A stretch of 64,000 nucleotides of DNA from CAZSLO01 sp964608025 (GTDB lineage: Bacteria > Chloroflexota > Dehalococcoidia > Lucifugimonadales > CAJWER01): NCBI GenBank assembly GCA_964608025.1, contig CAZSLO010000014.1, positions 1-64,000 on the forward strand, read 5' to 3'. The position numbers were made by a program, and so were the translations under genes. Below are positions 35,367-44,861 of this stretch, one piece after another. Position 1 is the first letter of the stretch, and the number at the start of each line of letters is the position of its first letter. The notes below the pieces were generated by a model that was not told the DNA's origin, ran no database searches, and was given only the letters and a program-made list of their open reading frames with translations.

Positions 35367-37034
35367 TTGTCTGAGCGAATCCTCGTCGCAGTAGCCTGGC
35401 CTTATGCTAATGGTTCCATCCATCTAGGTCAGGTCGCAGGCGCATATCTACCAGCCGACATCTTCGCCCGATACCATCGGATGCGTGGTAATGACGTCCT
35501 GATGGTTTCAGGTAGCGACTCCCATGGCACACCCGTAACGCTCGCCGCGGAGAGCCGTGGAATATCTGTCGAAGAGGTCTTCGGTCAATACCACACCGAA
35601 TTCTTGGACAATTGGGAAAGATTAGGAATCACTTTCGATCTTTTCACATCCACACATACTGACAACCACACAACCGTGGCCCAAGAACTGTTCCTCAAAC
35701 TTCTCGACAGCGGGCACATATACAAGGATTCAATGCTCCAACCCTACTGCGAGACCAATGGCAGATTTTTAGCTGACCGGTACGTTGAGGGTAAATGCCC
35801 TAACTGTGACTTCGACCAGGCTAGGGGAGATCAATGTGATAATTGTGGTAGAACCCTTGATCCCCAAGACCTGATCGACATGAGATGCAAATTGTGTGGT
35901 GATTCACCGGTGATCCGTAACACCGAACATTTTTTCCTTAAACTCAGTGCATTCGAGGACCAACTACTGGAGTGGGTACGTCTTCAAGAACATTGGAAAC
36001 CAAACGTTAGGAACTTCTCGATCGGATACTTGGAAGGCAAGCTCCACGACCGAGCAATCACCAGAGACATTGATTGGGGAATCCCTGTTCCTATAGATGG
36101 ATATGATGGGAAACGAATATACGTCTGGTTTGAAGCAGTCATTGGATATCTTTCAGCATCTATAGAGTGGGCAAAAAACAGTGGGAACCCAGAACGTTGG
36201 CGCGATTTTTGGCAAGGAGATTGTCGCGCCTATTACTTTATGGGCAAGGACAATATCCCATTCCATACAATCATATGGCCTGCCATGCTCATCGGTTATG
36301 AAAATCTTAACCTCCCCTACAACATACCCGCGAACGAATACCTAAACGTAGAAGGTCTAAAGATATCAACAAGCCGAAACTGGGCAGTGTGGCTACCTGA
36401 ATATCTAGATAGGTATGAACCAGACCCATTGCGTTACGTCCTCGCCGCAACAATGCCAGAGACCAGCGACTCCGATTTCTCATGGCAAGAATATGTTCGC
36501 CGTAACAACGATGAATTGGTTGCCACCTACGGAAATCTCGTGCACCGAGTACTGACTATGACTTACCGCAACTTCGAAGGTAAAGTACCAGCACCAGGAG
36601 AACTAGATTCAATTTCAAGTGGCCTGATTGAAGATGCTCAACAGAAACTCGTAGAAGTTGCTGAACATATGGAAATGTGTCGATTCCGATCTGCCCTCAA
36701 CTCAGCCATGAGTTTAGCCAGGGCTGCAAACACCTACCTCGATCAAAAAGAACCCTGGCGCGCTATACGTTCAGATCGGGATTCAGCCGCTACTACCCTC
36801 TGGACTACTCTTTCTGTAGTTAACTGCTTGAAAATTATTCTCTGTCCATTCCTTCCATTTAGCTCGGCTAAGCTCCACGCTATGTTGGGATTTACTGGTG
36901 ATATCAATACACAAGGCTGGGAATGGTCAGCACAAGATATTTTGGAAGGGCAAATACTTGGCGAACCTCAGCCTCTATTTACCAAGTTAGACGATACAAT
37001 CATCGACCAAGAGACTGAGAAAATCGGGATATAA
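35367..37034 (+). CDS. metG: Methionyl-tRNA synthetase
   Basis: A 555-residue class I synthetase that charges tRNA-Met. The ATP-binding HIGH motif appears as IHLGQ (18-22) and the KMSKS loop as K332-ISTS (KISTSR), the variant common in the archaeal-like MetRS type. A zinc knuckle insert has CPNCDF, CDNCG and CKLCG. It ends without the C-terminal tRNA-binding EMAP-like domain of long forms. The start is TTG after CGGAGA. It lies between rsmI and the polyprenyl synthase gene, both close, so a housekeeping operon is likely. Confidence 0.96.
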   Translation: MSERILVAVAWPYANGSIHLGQVAGAYLPADIFARYHRMRGNDVLMVSGSDSHGTPVTLAAESRGISVEEVFGQYHTEFLDNWERLGITFDLFTSTHTDNHTTVAQELFLKLLDSGHIYKDSMLQPYCETNGRFLADRYVEGKCPNCDFDQARGDQCDNCGRTLDPQDLIDMRCKLCGDSPVIRNTEHFFLKLSAFEDQLLEWVRLQEHWKPNVRNFSIGYLEGKLHDRAITRDIDWGIPVPIDGYDGKRIYVWFEAVIGYLSASIEWAKNSGNPERWRDFWQGDCRAYYFMGKDNIPFHTIIWPAMLIGYENLNLPYNIPANEYLNVEGLKISTSRNWAVWLPEYLDRYEPDPLRYVLAATMPETSDSDFSWQEYVRRNNDELVATYGNLVHRVLTMTYRNFEGKVPAPGELDSISSGLIEDAQQKLVEVAEHMEMCRFRSALNSAMSLARAANTYLDQKEPWRAIRSDRDSAATTLWTTLSVVNCLKIILCPFLPFSSAKLHAMLGFTGDINTQGWEWSAQDILEGQILGEPQPLFTKLDDTIIDQETEKIGI

Positions 37035-37071
37035 AATGGACTGTGAGGAGATCTAGTGCAAAAAATTACAT

Positions 37072-38088
37072 ATGGTCGGCATCACTGAATTGGATACAAA
37101 AATTAGCGCACTCACCTCTACCGAGATTCTCGAAAATGCATACGCTCCAATCCGAAAAGACCTAGAAGAAGTTGGCGATACACTTAAGACACTTACGAAG
37201 AGCCATTCCCCATTCCTGTTGAAGCTACTAGGCCACGCTCTAGATACTACCGGTAAGCGTGTTAGACCCGCTATAACTTTGCTGTCTTCAAGATTCAATA
37301 CCAATGAAGGCCATACTCCTAAAACTATGGCCTCAGCAGTCGAACTGTTACACATAGCTACCCTGATCCACGACGACACGGTAGACAATTCCTCACTGCG
37401 ACGCGGACAAGAGACAATCAGTAGCATGTGGGGCAAAAACGCAGCTGTCCTAATTGGTGATTTCATATTTGCCACATCTGCCACCTTTGTTTGTGATACC
37501 GGAAACATCAAGGTGGTACGCCGGTTTGCAGAGACGATTATGGAACTGTCCAGCGGTGAGCTCAGTGAAATGTCCCGATCTTACGATACAACACTTACCC
37601 GAAATGAATATTTTGAGCGTATCTACGAAAAGACGGCATCACTGTTCACCACTGCCAGCGAATCAGGCGCGATACTCAGCGGCGCGCCAGATAACATAAT
37701 CAACTCACTTCACGATTATGGCTACAATCTAGGGATGGCCTTTCAGATAACAGATGACATCCTTGACTTCGAGGGAACAAGCGAAGAAACCGGTAAGCCT
37801 GTAGGAAGAGATCTAGCACAGGGAATACTAACTCTACCAACCATACTCGCGCTAGAACGCAACAGCCCAAACAATCCTATTGCACAATTCTGTGCCCGAC
37901 CCGAAGATCAGGATAACCTAGTAGAGGCCATATCAGTAATCCAAACACCCGAAATCATAGAGTCATCTTATCAAGTCGCTGACGATTATAGTCGAAATGC
38001 CCTCGACGCCCTCAAGGACCTTCCGCAGACGCCAGAAAGAGACTCTCTTGAGACGCTTGTTTCATACTTGGTAAAACGCCGAGTGTAA
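37072..38088 (+). CDS. Trans-polyprenyl diphosphate synthase
   Basis: A 338-residue all-helical prenyl transferase that extends an allylic diphosphate with isopentenyl diphosphate. The two aspartate-rich motifs are DDTVD (101-105) followed by NSSLRRG, and DDILD (228-232). GKRVRPAITLL (61-71) binds the homoallylic substrate. Small residues before the first motif suggest a long-chain (C35-C45) product, probably the quinone side chain. The only in-frame start, ATG at 37072, stands 21 bases after GAGGAG, longer than usual. It follows metG by 37 bases and ends three bases from the convergent exchanger gene. Confidence 0.93.
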   Translation: MVGITELDTKISALTSTEILENAYAPIRKDLEEVGDTLKTLTKSHSPFLLKLLGHALDTTGKRVRPAITLLSSRFNTNEGHTPKTMASAVELLHIATLIHDDTVDNSSLRRGQETISSMWGKNAAVLIGDFIFATSATFVCDTGNIKVVRRFAETIMELSSGELSEMSRSYDTTLTRNEYFERIYEKTASLFTTASESGAILSGAPDNIINSLHDYGYNLGMAFQITDDILDFEGTSEETGKPVGRDLAQGILTLPTILALERNSPNNPIAQFCARPEDQDNLVEAISVIQTPEIIESSYQVADDYSRNALDALKDLPQTPERDSLETLVSYLVKRRV

Positions 38089-38091
38089 ACC

Positions 38092-39108
38092 TCAAGCTAA
38101 TGTGAATACGAGCACACTCGCACCTGCATAAAGGGCAACCAAAGCCCCTCCTTCTAGTGTCCACACAGTGCCTATCCTAGATCTCGGTCGAGTAAGAACC
38201 CCTACAATCACAATTACCGTCATGAAAATCGCGATCAATCCGGTCAAAATGTGGACCTGGGAAACCGCACCCCAAACAGCACCCGAACTGTAGACCAGAT
38301 CATCGAAGAAGAGTACAAAACCCATGTTGAATATGTTACTACCCAGAAGATTTGTGATTGCTAAATCCGGTGCCTGAAGACGCAAAGCCGCAAAAGATGT
38401 AGCTATCTCTGGCAACGATGTACTTATTGCTAGAAACTGCGTACCCATAAAACTGGCTTCCCATCCCATTTTCTCAGCAAGGTGATCTCCAGTCATCGCC
38501 AGCCAAACAGCGGCCACTAGTATGGCTATAGCGGCCGTTACGTAAATCGATAGGGCTCGGCCTAAGCCTTGATCTCCATAATTCAGCTCTACTTCCGGCT
38601 GGTTTCCTAAAGATCCTTCATTACTATCATGTCGATATATAAGTAACATCGCAGCGAGGAAGCCTACTATCAACAAGATAGAAACAGGACTGAGTAGCCA
38701 AGAAGATGCGGCAGTGGTGGCGTGATGAAGATAGATCGACCCGATTGCAAGTGCAATCAAACCTATACCAAGCGCGCCTACTACCACCGAAGTTGACCTG
38801 ACACTGTTAAGGACAGGTCCATTACGCCAATAGAGATCCAGAAATCCTATGATCATAAGATTAAACAAGTTGCTGCCAAATGCATCACCAGCAGCCAAAT
38901 CAGGCGCATCAACGACCACGATTGCACTAATCCCAGTACCTAGTTCTGGGAGCGAGGTGGCAGTCGCCAACATTACTACACCTACAAATGAGCGCCCTAA
39001 TCCTGTTTTTTCTGCAACAACATCAGCAGATCTAGCTAGAAACTGGGATGCTATTAATATGATTGCCGCAGTTGCACCCAACTGTAACCAAAGTAGTCCC
39101 AAGGTCAT
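38092..39108 (-). CDS. Sodium/calcium exchanger-family membrane protein
   Basis: A 338-residue cation antiporter of the CaCA superfamily with about ten membrane segments. The two alpha repeats are visible: ATATSLPELGTG with GDAFGSNLFNL in the first half, and AISTSLPEIATS with TNLLGSNIFNM in the second. The acidic residues in these SLPE motifs coordinate the cation. AGGTG lies upstream of ATG. It acts in the cytoplasmic membrane to exchange calcium or another cation for sodium or protons. It is convergent with the polyprenyl synthase gene. Confidence 0.92.
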   Translation of the reverse strand: MTLGLLWLQLGATAAIILIASQFLARSADVVAEKTGLGRSFVGVVMLATATSLPELGTGISAIVVVDAPDLAAGDAFGSNLFNLMIIGFLDLYWRNGPVLNSVRSTSVVVGALGIGLIALAIGSIYLHHATTAASSWLLSPVSILLIVGFLAAMLLIYRHDSNEGSLGNQPEVELNYGDQGLGRALSIYVTAAIAILVAAVWLAMTGDHLAEKMGWEASFMGTQFLAISTSLPEIATSFAALRLQAPDLAITNLLGSNIFNMGFVLFFDDLVYSSGAVWGAVSQVHILTGLIAIFMTVIVIVGVLTRPRSRIGTVWTLEGGALVALYAGASVLVFTLA

Positions 39109-39265
39109 AAAAAAACACCTGGAGTTAGAGTAGTAATCGTTACCGCAATCACACGATGCCTAGATAACGACGACTATTATACATGTGATGACCTAACTAA
39201 GACCCATCATCTTGCTTTGCAAGATACCTATCATGAAGTACCCAAGATAAAGGAGACTTTTTCCC

Positions 39266-40282
39266 TTAGGTCACCTGTAGTGTCGGTGATCTGGGCATCT
39301 CTACAATATCTTCTTCAGAGAGGGGTATGGCATCCTTCTGGTATACCTGTATTCGGAATGAACCATAATCAGCAATAAACATACGTCCATCCATGTCTAC
39401 TCTCACTGATCTCGGACTCCGAAGACGTTTCTGTGGTTCTATATTTGCCATATCTCGCAATCTGAGAGGCTTTGCATTGGCAAGCAAATATGCACGACCA
39501 GAAATTGAAAGATCAGCATCTCCTATGAATTTATCAATATAACGTCCTTCAGGATTGAATAGCTGTACACGATTGTTTCCAGAATCAGCAACGTAAATAT
39601 CTCCATCCTTGTCTACTGAAATCCCTGCCGGTCGGTTGAATTCACCATTTTCTATACCAGATACACCTACTTCAAAAATGAATTCTCCATCTGAAGTGAA
39701 TTTCTGTATACGATCATTTCTCCAATCTGAAACATATACATCGTTCTTTTCATCGACATCTATACCCCATGGCATATTGAACTGCCTTGGATTTCGTCCG
39801 AATTCTCCCCAGTTCAGGATGAATTTGCCATTTTTAGTGAATTTTTGTACCCGGTGGTTCATAGAATCAGCAACATACAAATTCTCTTCTATATCTAACG
39901 CTATACCCGATGGTGCATTTAACTCTCCATCACCGGTACCGTGGTCACCCCAACTACTTACAAAATCACCCTCTGTGGTCAGAAAAGTTATTCGGTGCAA
40001 CGCTTCATCGGAAATAACAAGATCTTGTTTGTTATCTAGAATCATCTGGGAAGGCCATGTGAACTGGCCATCCCCAGTACCAGTAGAACCAATATCACCC
40101 AGGTTAGCATCGTCTTCCCAAGCGACTCGTGCTATCTTCGCGGTACCTTCAAGTCTACATAGTGAAAATACGCGCAAGTCATCTGTGATTGCCACGTCGA
40201 CAGGGTAATCAATTACCCGACGCATCCCAACCGTTTTTAGATAAGGAAATCCTGCCCTCAAAAGCGCGTATGGTATAGGCAT
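39266..40282 (-). CDS. NHL-repeat beta-propeller protein
   Basis: A 338-residue protein with at least five NHL repeats, recognised by the recurring pattern LNAPSGIALDIEENLYVADS, then NHRVQKF, FNMPWGIDVDEKNDVYVSD, FNRPAGISVDKDGDIYVADS and NNRVQLF. It should form a six-bladed propeller. There is no signal peptide. AAAGGAAC precedes the ATG. It lies 52 bases downstream of the DUF1501 gene, and the DUF1800 gene is next upstream, suggesting the three form an operon. NHL propellers bind proteins, nucleic acids or ligands; the partner here is unknown. Confidence 0.92.
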   Translation of the reverse strand: MPIPYALLRAGFPYLKTVGMRRVIDYPVDVAITDDLRVFSLCRLEGTAKIARVAWEDDANLGDIGSTGTGDGQFTWPSQMILDNKQDLVISDEALHRITFLTTEGDFVSSWGDHGTGDGELNAPSGIALDIEENLYVADSMNHRVQKFTKNGKFILNWGEFGRNPRQFNMPWGIDVDEKNDVYVSDWRNDRIQKFTSDGEFIFEVGVSGIENGEFNRPAGISVDKDGDIYVADSGNNRVQLFNPEGRYIDKFIGDADLSISGRAYLLANAKPLRLRDMANIEPQKRLRSPRSVRVDMDGRMFIADYGSFRIQVYQKDAIPLSEEDIVEMPRSPTLQVT

Positions 40283-40334
40283 AAATTTCTTGTTCCTTTG
40301 GATTTAAGTCTGTCGAAAAGAAGGGACGCTCATA

Positions 40335-41480
40335 TCACTTGATAAACGGTTGTATCTGTTCAAATCGTCCACCTACTATCTCAGTCGGTTCTATATCCAT
40401 CCACTGCTCAAGAATTGTTCCATAAATCCCTCGAAAATCTATCGTGTGCTCTAAATCTTCTCCATTTGCCCAAGTGCTAGGATCCAAAGACGGATATTCA
40501 CTATACAATCCACCTTTTACTGGATCTCCAATTAAAAATGCTCCCCCACCAGTGCCATGGTCCGTACCGCTAGCGTTATCTTTGATCCGACGACCAAATT
40601 CGGTGAATACGAGCATGACAACATTATCGGCCGCATCATGTGCACGAAGGTCATCGAAGAAATCTGTGATTGCACCAGACAGGTCGCTCAGAAGTTGTGG
40701 GTGAGTCGGTACCTCATTAGCGTGGGTATCATAACCGCCATGGTTCGTATACAAGATCCGCGTCCCTAAATCCGCAAGATGAACTCTCGCGGCATCCCGA
40801 AGACTTTGCGCAATAGCATTGTCTCCATATTCGACATCAGACGAATAGTTTGTTGGAGCTTTTTTCAATTCATCAGCTCCCTTCAGCACATCAAGTCCGG
40901 TACGTGCCAAGTAATCCATGACGGGTCCAGTCCCGACAGCAGGTGCGTACATGTGTTTAAAGACATCCAGTGCCTCGGTTCGCTGTTCATAGTCACTTAT
41001 ACCTGTCATAAGTCCGTAGTTCTCAAGATCACCAACCGACGTTACAGGAACTCCTGAGACAGCCAGAGCCCTGGGTAAACCTCTACCGAAATTTACGGAG
41101 GTGAGAACATTATCCCCCTTGGGATCAAGTTCCCGTGTGGCTAATCCAAGCCATCCTTCCGTACCAACCTCTACTGGTTCGCAAGTGTGCCAGATATCCA
41201 TAGCTCGAAAATGAGATCGGCTGGAGTTGGGATATCCGATACCCTGTACGACTGCAACTGTGCCTTCATCAAACATGTTCTTTAAGGCTGCCGATGACGG
41301 ATGCCATCCTAACTTATCATCCATGGGTAACACCTTGTCGGCCGGTATACCAACTACTGGGCGGGATTCGTGATAAACACCACTTGTGTAAGGAATAAGC
41401 GTGTTCATAAAATCGTTGCCGCCTGATAACTGGACGACAACTAGGACTGGTTTTTTATCACTGCCACCGTTTAGCACCAT
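40335..41480 (-). CDS. DUF1501-family protein
   Basis: A 381-residue protein of the DUF1501 (sulfatase-fold-like) family: VVVQLSGGNDFMNTLIPY at the N-terminus, GYPNSSRSHFRAMDIWHT in the middle, and VLVFTEFGRRIKDNASGTDHG with the histidine-bearing GTGGGAFLIG after it. Most family members begin with a Tat signal; here the chain starts MVLNGGSDKKPVLVVV without one, so it is apparently cytoplasmic or exported with a partner. AGGAGGCGG precedes the ATG. The DUF1800 gene lies 97 bases upstream. This pairing is widely conserved, but the function of neither is settled. Confidence 0.92.
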   Translation of the reverse strand: MVLNGGSDKKPVLVVVQLSGGNDFMNTLIPYTSGVYHESRPVVGIPADKVLPMDDKLGWHPSSAALKNMFDEGTVAVVQGIGYPNSSRSHFRAMDIWHTCEPVEVGTEGWLGLATRELDPKGDNVLTSVNFGRGLPRALAVSGVPVTSVGDLENYGLMTGISDYEQRTEALDVFKHMYAPAVGTGPVMDYLARTGLDVLKGADELKKAPTNYSSDVEYGDNAIAQSLRDAARVHLADLGTRILYTNHGGYDTHANEVPTHPQLLSDLSGAITDFFDDLRAHDAADNVVMLVFTEFGRRIKDNASGTDHGTGGGAFLIGDPVKGGLYSEYPSLDPSTWANGEDLEHTIDFRGIYGTILEQWMDIEPTEIVGGRFEQIQPFIK

Positions 41481-41577
41481 GTTTTCCGCCTCCTACAACC
41501 TTGATGATCTTCATCACTCTCAATAACAAGAGAGCACTTTATACTTTTAACCTTATGTGAACTTGGAAATGGTAAAT

Positions 41578-42963
41578 CTACCCGAACTGGTATTCCGTGG
41601 AAGAGACAATTAATTGAATCATCCGAAGAATCCGATCCCCGTATGCCGTTTTGTCATTTTCAGAATCAAACCTAAGTGGTCCACCAGATTCAGCGTAGTC
41701 CATCAATGCCTTACGGGTATCAACACCAACTGACAGGGGGCCCACAAGGTCGAGGCAGACATTCATAAACGCCTCCGGTGAAAGTTCGGATCCATTCTTA
41801 GAGACCCGGTTCATGATAGAGCGAATTCCAGGCTTGCTCCCATCTCCGATTTCGTTAACAGCGAAATTAATACGTTCGTTTAATGTTCCACCATCAATCC
41901 ATTCTTTTCCTGTATGCCATCCTTCGACACTAGGGGGATTGAATAATTCCTGACCCATCGCCGTAACGGAAGCCTGATAATAACCGATGCCCGGTTCGGG
42001 TGATCGGTGTGTTCCAACCAGATTGAGAACACCTGTAACGAGTTCGACAGGGCTTTTCACACGCTGGTATTGCGCAACCTTGAAAAAGTCAGACTTGAAC
42101 AGAGCTCTCAAAACCTCTCGTATATCTCCGTCTGAAGTCAAGTATGCGGTCACAAGGGTCCTTATGGCACCTGGATCCCTTGGTGGTTCGATAGGCCATG
42201 CGGGTACCTGAGGCTCGTCTGCTACAAAGAAACTATAGAGATGGCGTCCAATGAAAGTCGGGGTCGCAGGCTGTCTCACTATTATGTCGATGATATCACC
42301 ACCGTTAAGTGATCCAGACTCTCCTAAAAATGATTTTAGGCTGTCATCATGTTCTTCTGGGCGATAGTCGAAATTGGAATCGTAAAGTCCATGCGGATAC
42401 AGAGGAATTGGCTGTTCAAAAGACCAGCCCGTGAAAGCCCGGGCTGCCATTTTTACATCATCCTCCGTATAGCTACCCACTCCCATAGAAAAAAGCTCCA
42501 TGAGTTCTCGACCATAGTTTTCGTTAGGTTCACCGTTAACATTTTCATTATTATCCAGCCAAAAGATCATGGCCGGATCTCGGGAGAGTTCCAGTAAGAT
42601 AGTATCCATCCTGGACATACCCACACGTTGGAACATTTGGAGTTGACGATTGAGTGACGCAACATGCTCACTTTTGAAGAACGCGGTCGCAAAAATATGA
42701 TGCCAAAACAGGGCCATTTTTTCCTGAAGGGGACGCCGCGTGTTGACCATTCTATATATCCAACGTGCGGGAGGGCCGTGGAAACTGTCCCATCCATAAA
42801 AACGGTCTACGAGATCCTCTTCTACTTCAGGGAATCTTTCAGGGTGTAATAAGTCATCTACCACATCGTCATAAGGCCTGGAAGCAAGCATTTCAAGTTC
42901 ATCGCGAGAAGCACCAAACCCGGCCCTCCGCATAAGATGCGCCATCAATGCTAAGTCGCCCAT
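41578..42963 (-). CDS. DUF1800-family protein
   Basis: A 461-residue protein with the DUF1800 signature: HLMRRAGFGASRDELEML at the N-terminus, MALFWHHIFATAF (about 81-93), NYGRELMELFSMGVGSYTE with DDVKMAARAFTGW, and the C-terminal FNPPSVEGWHTGKEW. No signal peptide is seen. The protein is mostly helical. It is the first gene of a leftward group with DUF1501 and an NHL propeller. The pair is common in Planctomycetes, Chloroflexota and other marine bacteria; its role is not known. The ATG has only a weak binding site. Confidence 0.92.
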   Translation of the reverse strand: MGDLALMAHLMRRAGFGASRDELEMLASRPYDDVVDDLLHPERFPEVEEDLVDRFYGWDSFHGPPARWIYRMVNTRRPLQEKMALFWHHIFATAFFKSEHVASLNRQLQMFQRVGMSRMDTILLELSRDPAMIFWLDNNENVNGEPNENYGRELMELFSMGVGSYTEDDVKMAARAFTGWSFEQPIPLYPHGLYDSNFDYRPEEHDDSLKSFLGESGSLNGGDIIDIIVRQPATPTFIGRHLYSFFVADEPQVPAWPIEPPRDPGAIRTLVTAYLTSDGDIREVLRALFKSDFFKVAQYQRVKSPVELVTGVLNLVGTHRSPEPGIGYYQASVTAMGQELFNPPSVEGWHTGKEWIDGGTLNERINFAVNEIGDGSKPGIRSIMNRVSKNGSELSPEAFMNVCLDLVGPLSVGVDTRKALMDYAESGGPLRFDSENDKTAYGDRILRMIQLIVSSTEYQFG

Positions 42964-43167
42964 AACATTAAGCCTGCACGATAAAATTACTTAGAGGATC
43001 GCACGGCATTTTACATCAGGGCCTAACGTGGTACAACGTAGCGTAGAAAATCGGAAACCGAAGCAAATTAAAATTAAACCTCTTTGCTGTAACCATGATC
43101 TTGCATTGTAGTAATCGAACTCACTAAAATCGCCGAATGATCTCTCCCATGAGGACAATAGGCTAAC

Positions 43168-44769
43168 TTGAAAGATCTAGTTATTAAAAATGGACTTGTT
43201 ATTGACGGAACCGGGGCACGACCCTTTAACCAAAATTTGGCGGTAGCATCAGGAAAAATACAGTATCTGGATGATGCATGTAATATTTCATCGGCAAAGA
43301 CATGGGATGCCTCCGGAAAAGTCGTTTGCCCAGGTTTTATTGATATCCACAGTCATTCTGATTTCCCTATCTATGTCGATGGATTAGCACAAAGTGGCAT
43401 CCGGCAGGGCCTGACTACCCTGGTAACCGGGAATTGTGGTCACGGGCCTGCACCTGCCCCGGACAGCGAACTCACGAAAGTCGTGACAATTGGCTTCAAC
43501 GAGGACTGGGATATAGGACTGGACTGGAAAACTTTCGATCAATATCTAGAGGCACTTTTTCGTAAAGGACAGTCGATGAACATCGCGCCTCTCGTGCCTC
43601 ACGGAGCCATTCGTCTGGCAGCTATGGGTTTCGACCCACGAGAACCCACATCGTCAGAGATGGATGTGATGAAATCACTGGTTAAAGAAGCAATGTCTGC
43701 GGGCGCCATCGGGTTATCAACAGGCCTTGAATATTCTCCTGGACAGCACGCCAACGAGACCGAACTAGTTGATTTAGCCAAGATAGTCTCGCTCCATGGA
43801 GGCTGTTACGCTAGCCACATTCGGAACCGCGGAGATAGTTTTTTCGACGCGGTACAAGAGGCGCTAAACATAGGACGTTATGCGGACCTGCCTATTCAGC
43901 TATCTCATCTAGCTCCCAGGCCATACGCTCAAGTTGACGCTTTTGACAATGTACTAGAACTGATTTCCTCAGAAAGAACTCGTGGTCAACAAGTTGGAAT
44001 CGACACATTCCCGGATCCGTGGGGTCCGGCCCATCTAACTGATCTTTTACCACCTTGGGTACATGAAGGCCCAAAAGACATAGTTGCCCAACGACTACGT
44101 GATCCCCAGACAATCTCAAATTGCAGGGACTATATCGAGAATCCAACCAATTTCCTACTTCGACTTGGGAGTTTCGAAAATTTCTTCCTAACACATTCGA
44201 AAGCACACCCAGAACTCGTAGAGAAAACTCTCGAGGAAGCTTCGCTTACCCTAGGATTAGACCACACCGAAACCATCCTACGAATAGCAAGTGACGATGG
44301 CGAAGATTTCGCAGGAGTACTGATACGGCATATATTTACAAAACAGGAAGACTTAGACAAACTCCTGCTTGATCCATATTGTAGTGTAGGCAGTGACGGG
44401 TCGGTAGCCTCAATGGAAGGCACTTTGGGAGAACTCGTAATGAATAGATCAAGCTATGGTTATGCTCCCCGTTTCATCAGAGAGTACGCTCTAAACCGAA
44501 AACTCATGAGTGTAGAAGAATCGGTTCGAAAACTAACATCCTTACCAGCGGAATCTGTTCAAATACGAGGTCGGGGGCAATTGGCGCCTGGTTTACAGGC
44601 AGACTTGGTAGTGATGGATCTAAAAGCATTGGAGGACAACACCACAGACGCGAAACCGCAAGCGTATCCTAGTGGAATAGAAATGGTGATGGTAAACGGC
44701 GAGATTGTTTTCGATGGAAAAATTCACACGGGACAAAAACCAGGAGAATTGGTAAACATTTATCCGTGA
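43168..44769 (+). CDS. N-acyl-D-amino-acid deacylase-like amidohydrolase, paralogue 3
   Basis: A 533-residue amidohydrolase of the D-aminoacylase branch, more distant from the pair at 2-7 kb. The metal ligands are H61-x-H63 (IDIHSHSD), C90 (TGNCGHGP), the histidines of YASHIRNRGD and IQLSHLAP, and the Asp in VGSDGS. The ring of the C-terminal strand IEMVMVNGEIVFDG is typical. The start is TTG, with GAGG about 13 bases upstream. The amidase gene follows after 92 bases in the same direction, suggesting co-expression in hydrolysis of N-acyl or amide substrates. The specific substrate is unknown. Confidence 0.88.
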   Translation: MKDLVIKNGLVIDGTGARPFNQNLAVASGKIQYLDDACNISSAKTWDASGKVVCPGFIDIHSHSDFPIYVDGLAQSGIRQGLTTLVTGNCGHGPAPAPDSELTKVVTIGFNEDWDIGLDWKTFDQYLEALFRKGQSMNIAPLVPHGAIRLAAMGFDPREPTSSEMDVMKSLVKEAMSAGAIGLSTGLEYSPGQHANETELVDLAKIVSLHGGCYASHIRNRGDSFFDAVQEALNIGRYADLPIQLSHLAPRPYAQVDAFDNVLELISSERTRGQQVGIDTFPDPWGPAHLTDLLPPWVHEGPKDIVAQRLRDPQTISNCRDYIENPTNFLLRLGSFENFFLTHSKAHPELVEKTLEEASLTLGLDHTETILRIASDDGEDFAGVLIRHIFTKQEDLDKLLLDPYCSVGSDGSVASMEGTLGELVMNRSSYGYAPRFIREYALNRKLMSVEESVRKLTSLPAESVQIRGRGQLAPGLQADLVVMDLKALEDNTTDAKPQAYPSGIEMVMVNGEIVFDGKIHTGQKPGELVNIYP

Positions 44770-44861
44770 GCCACATCCAGTTCGTGCCCATTTGTCAGAA
44801 GAATTCTGGGCATTATAAATAGAGAAATCTTGAACCAAACGACTATACATATAGAATTAAT

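Noticed and set aside
39609..40208. 199-codon plus-strand open frame
   Set aside because: It is antisense to the NHL propeller gene; its repeated composition mirrors the NHL repeats on the other strand and it has no recognisable domain.
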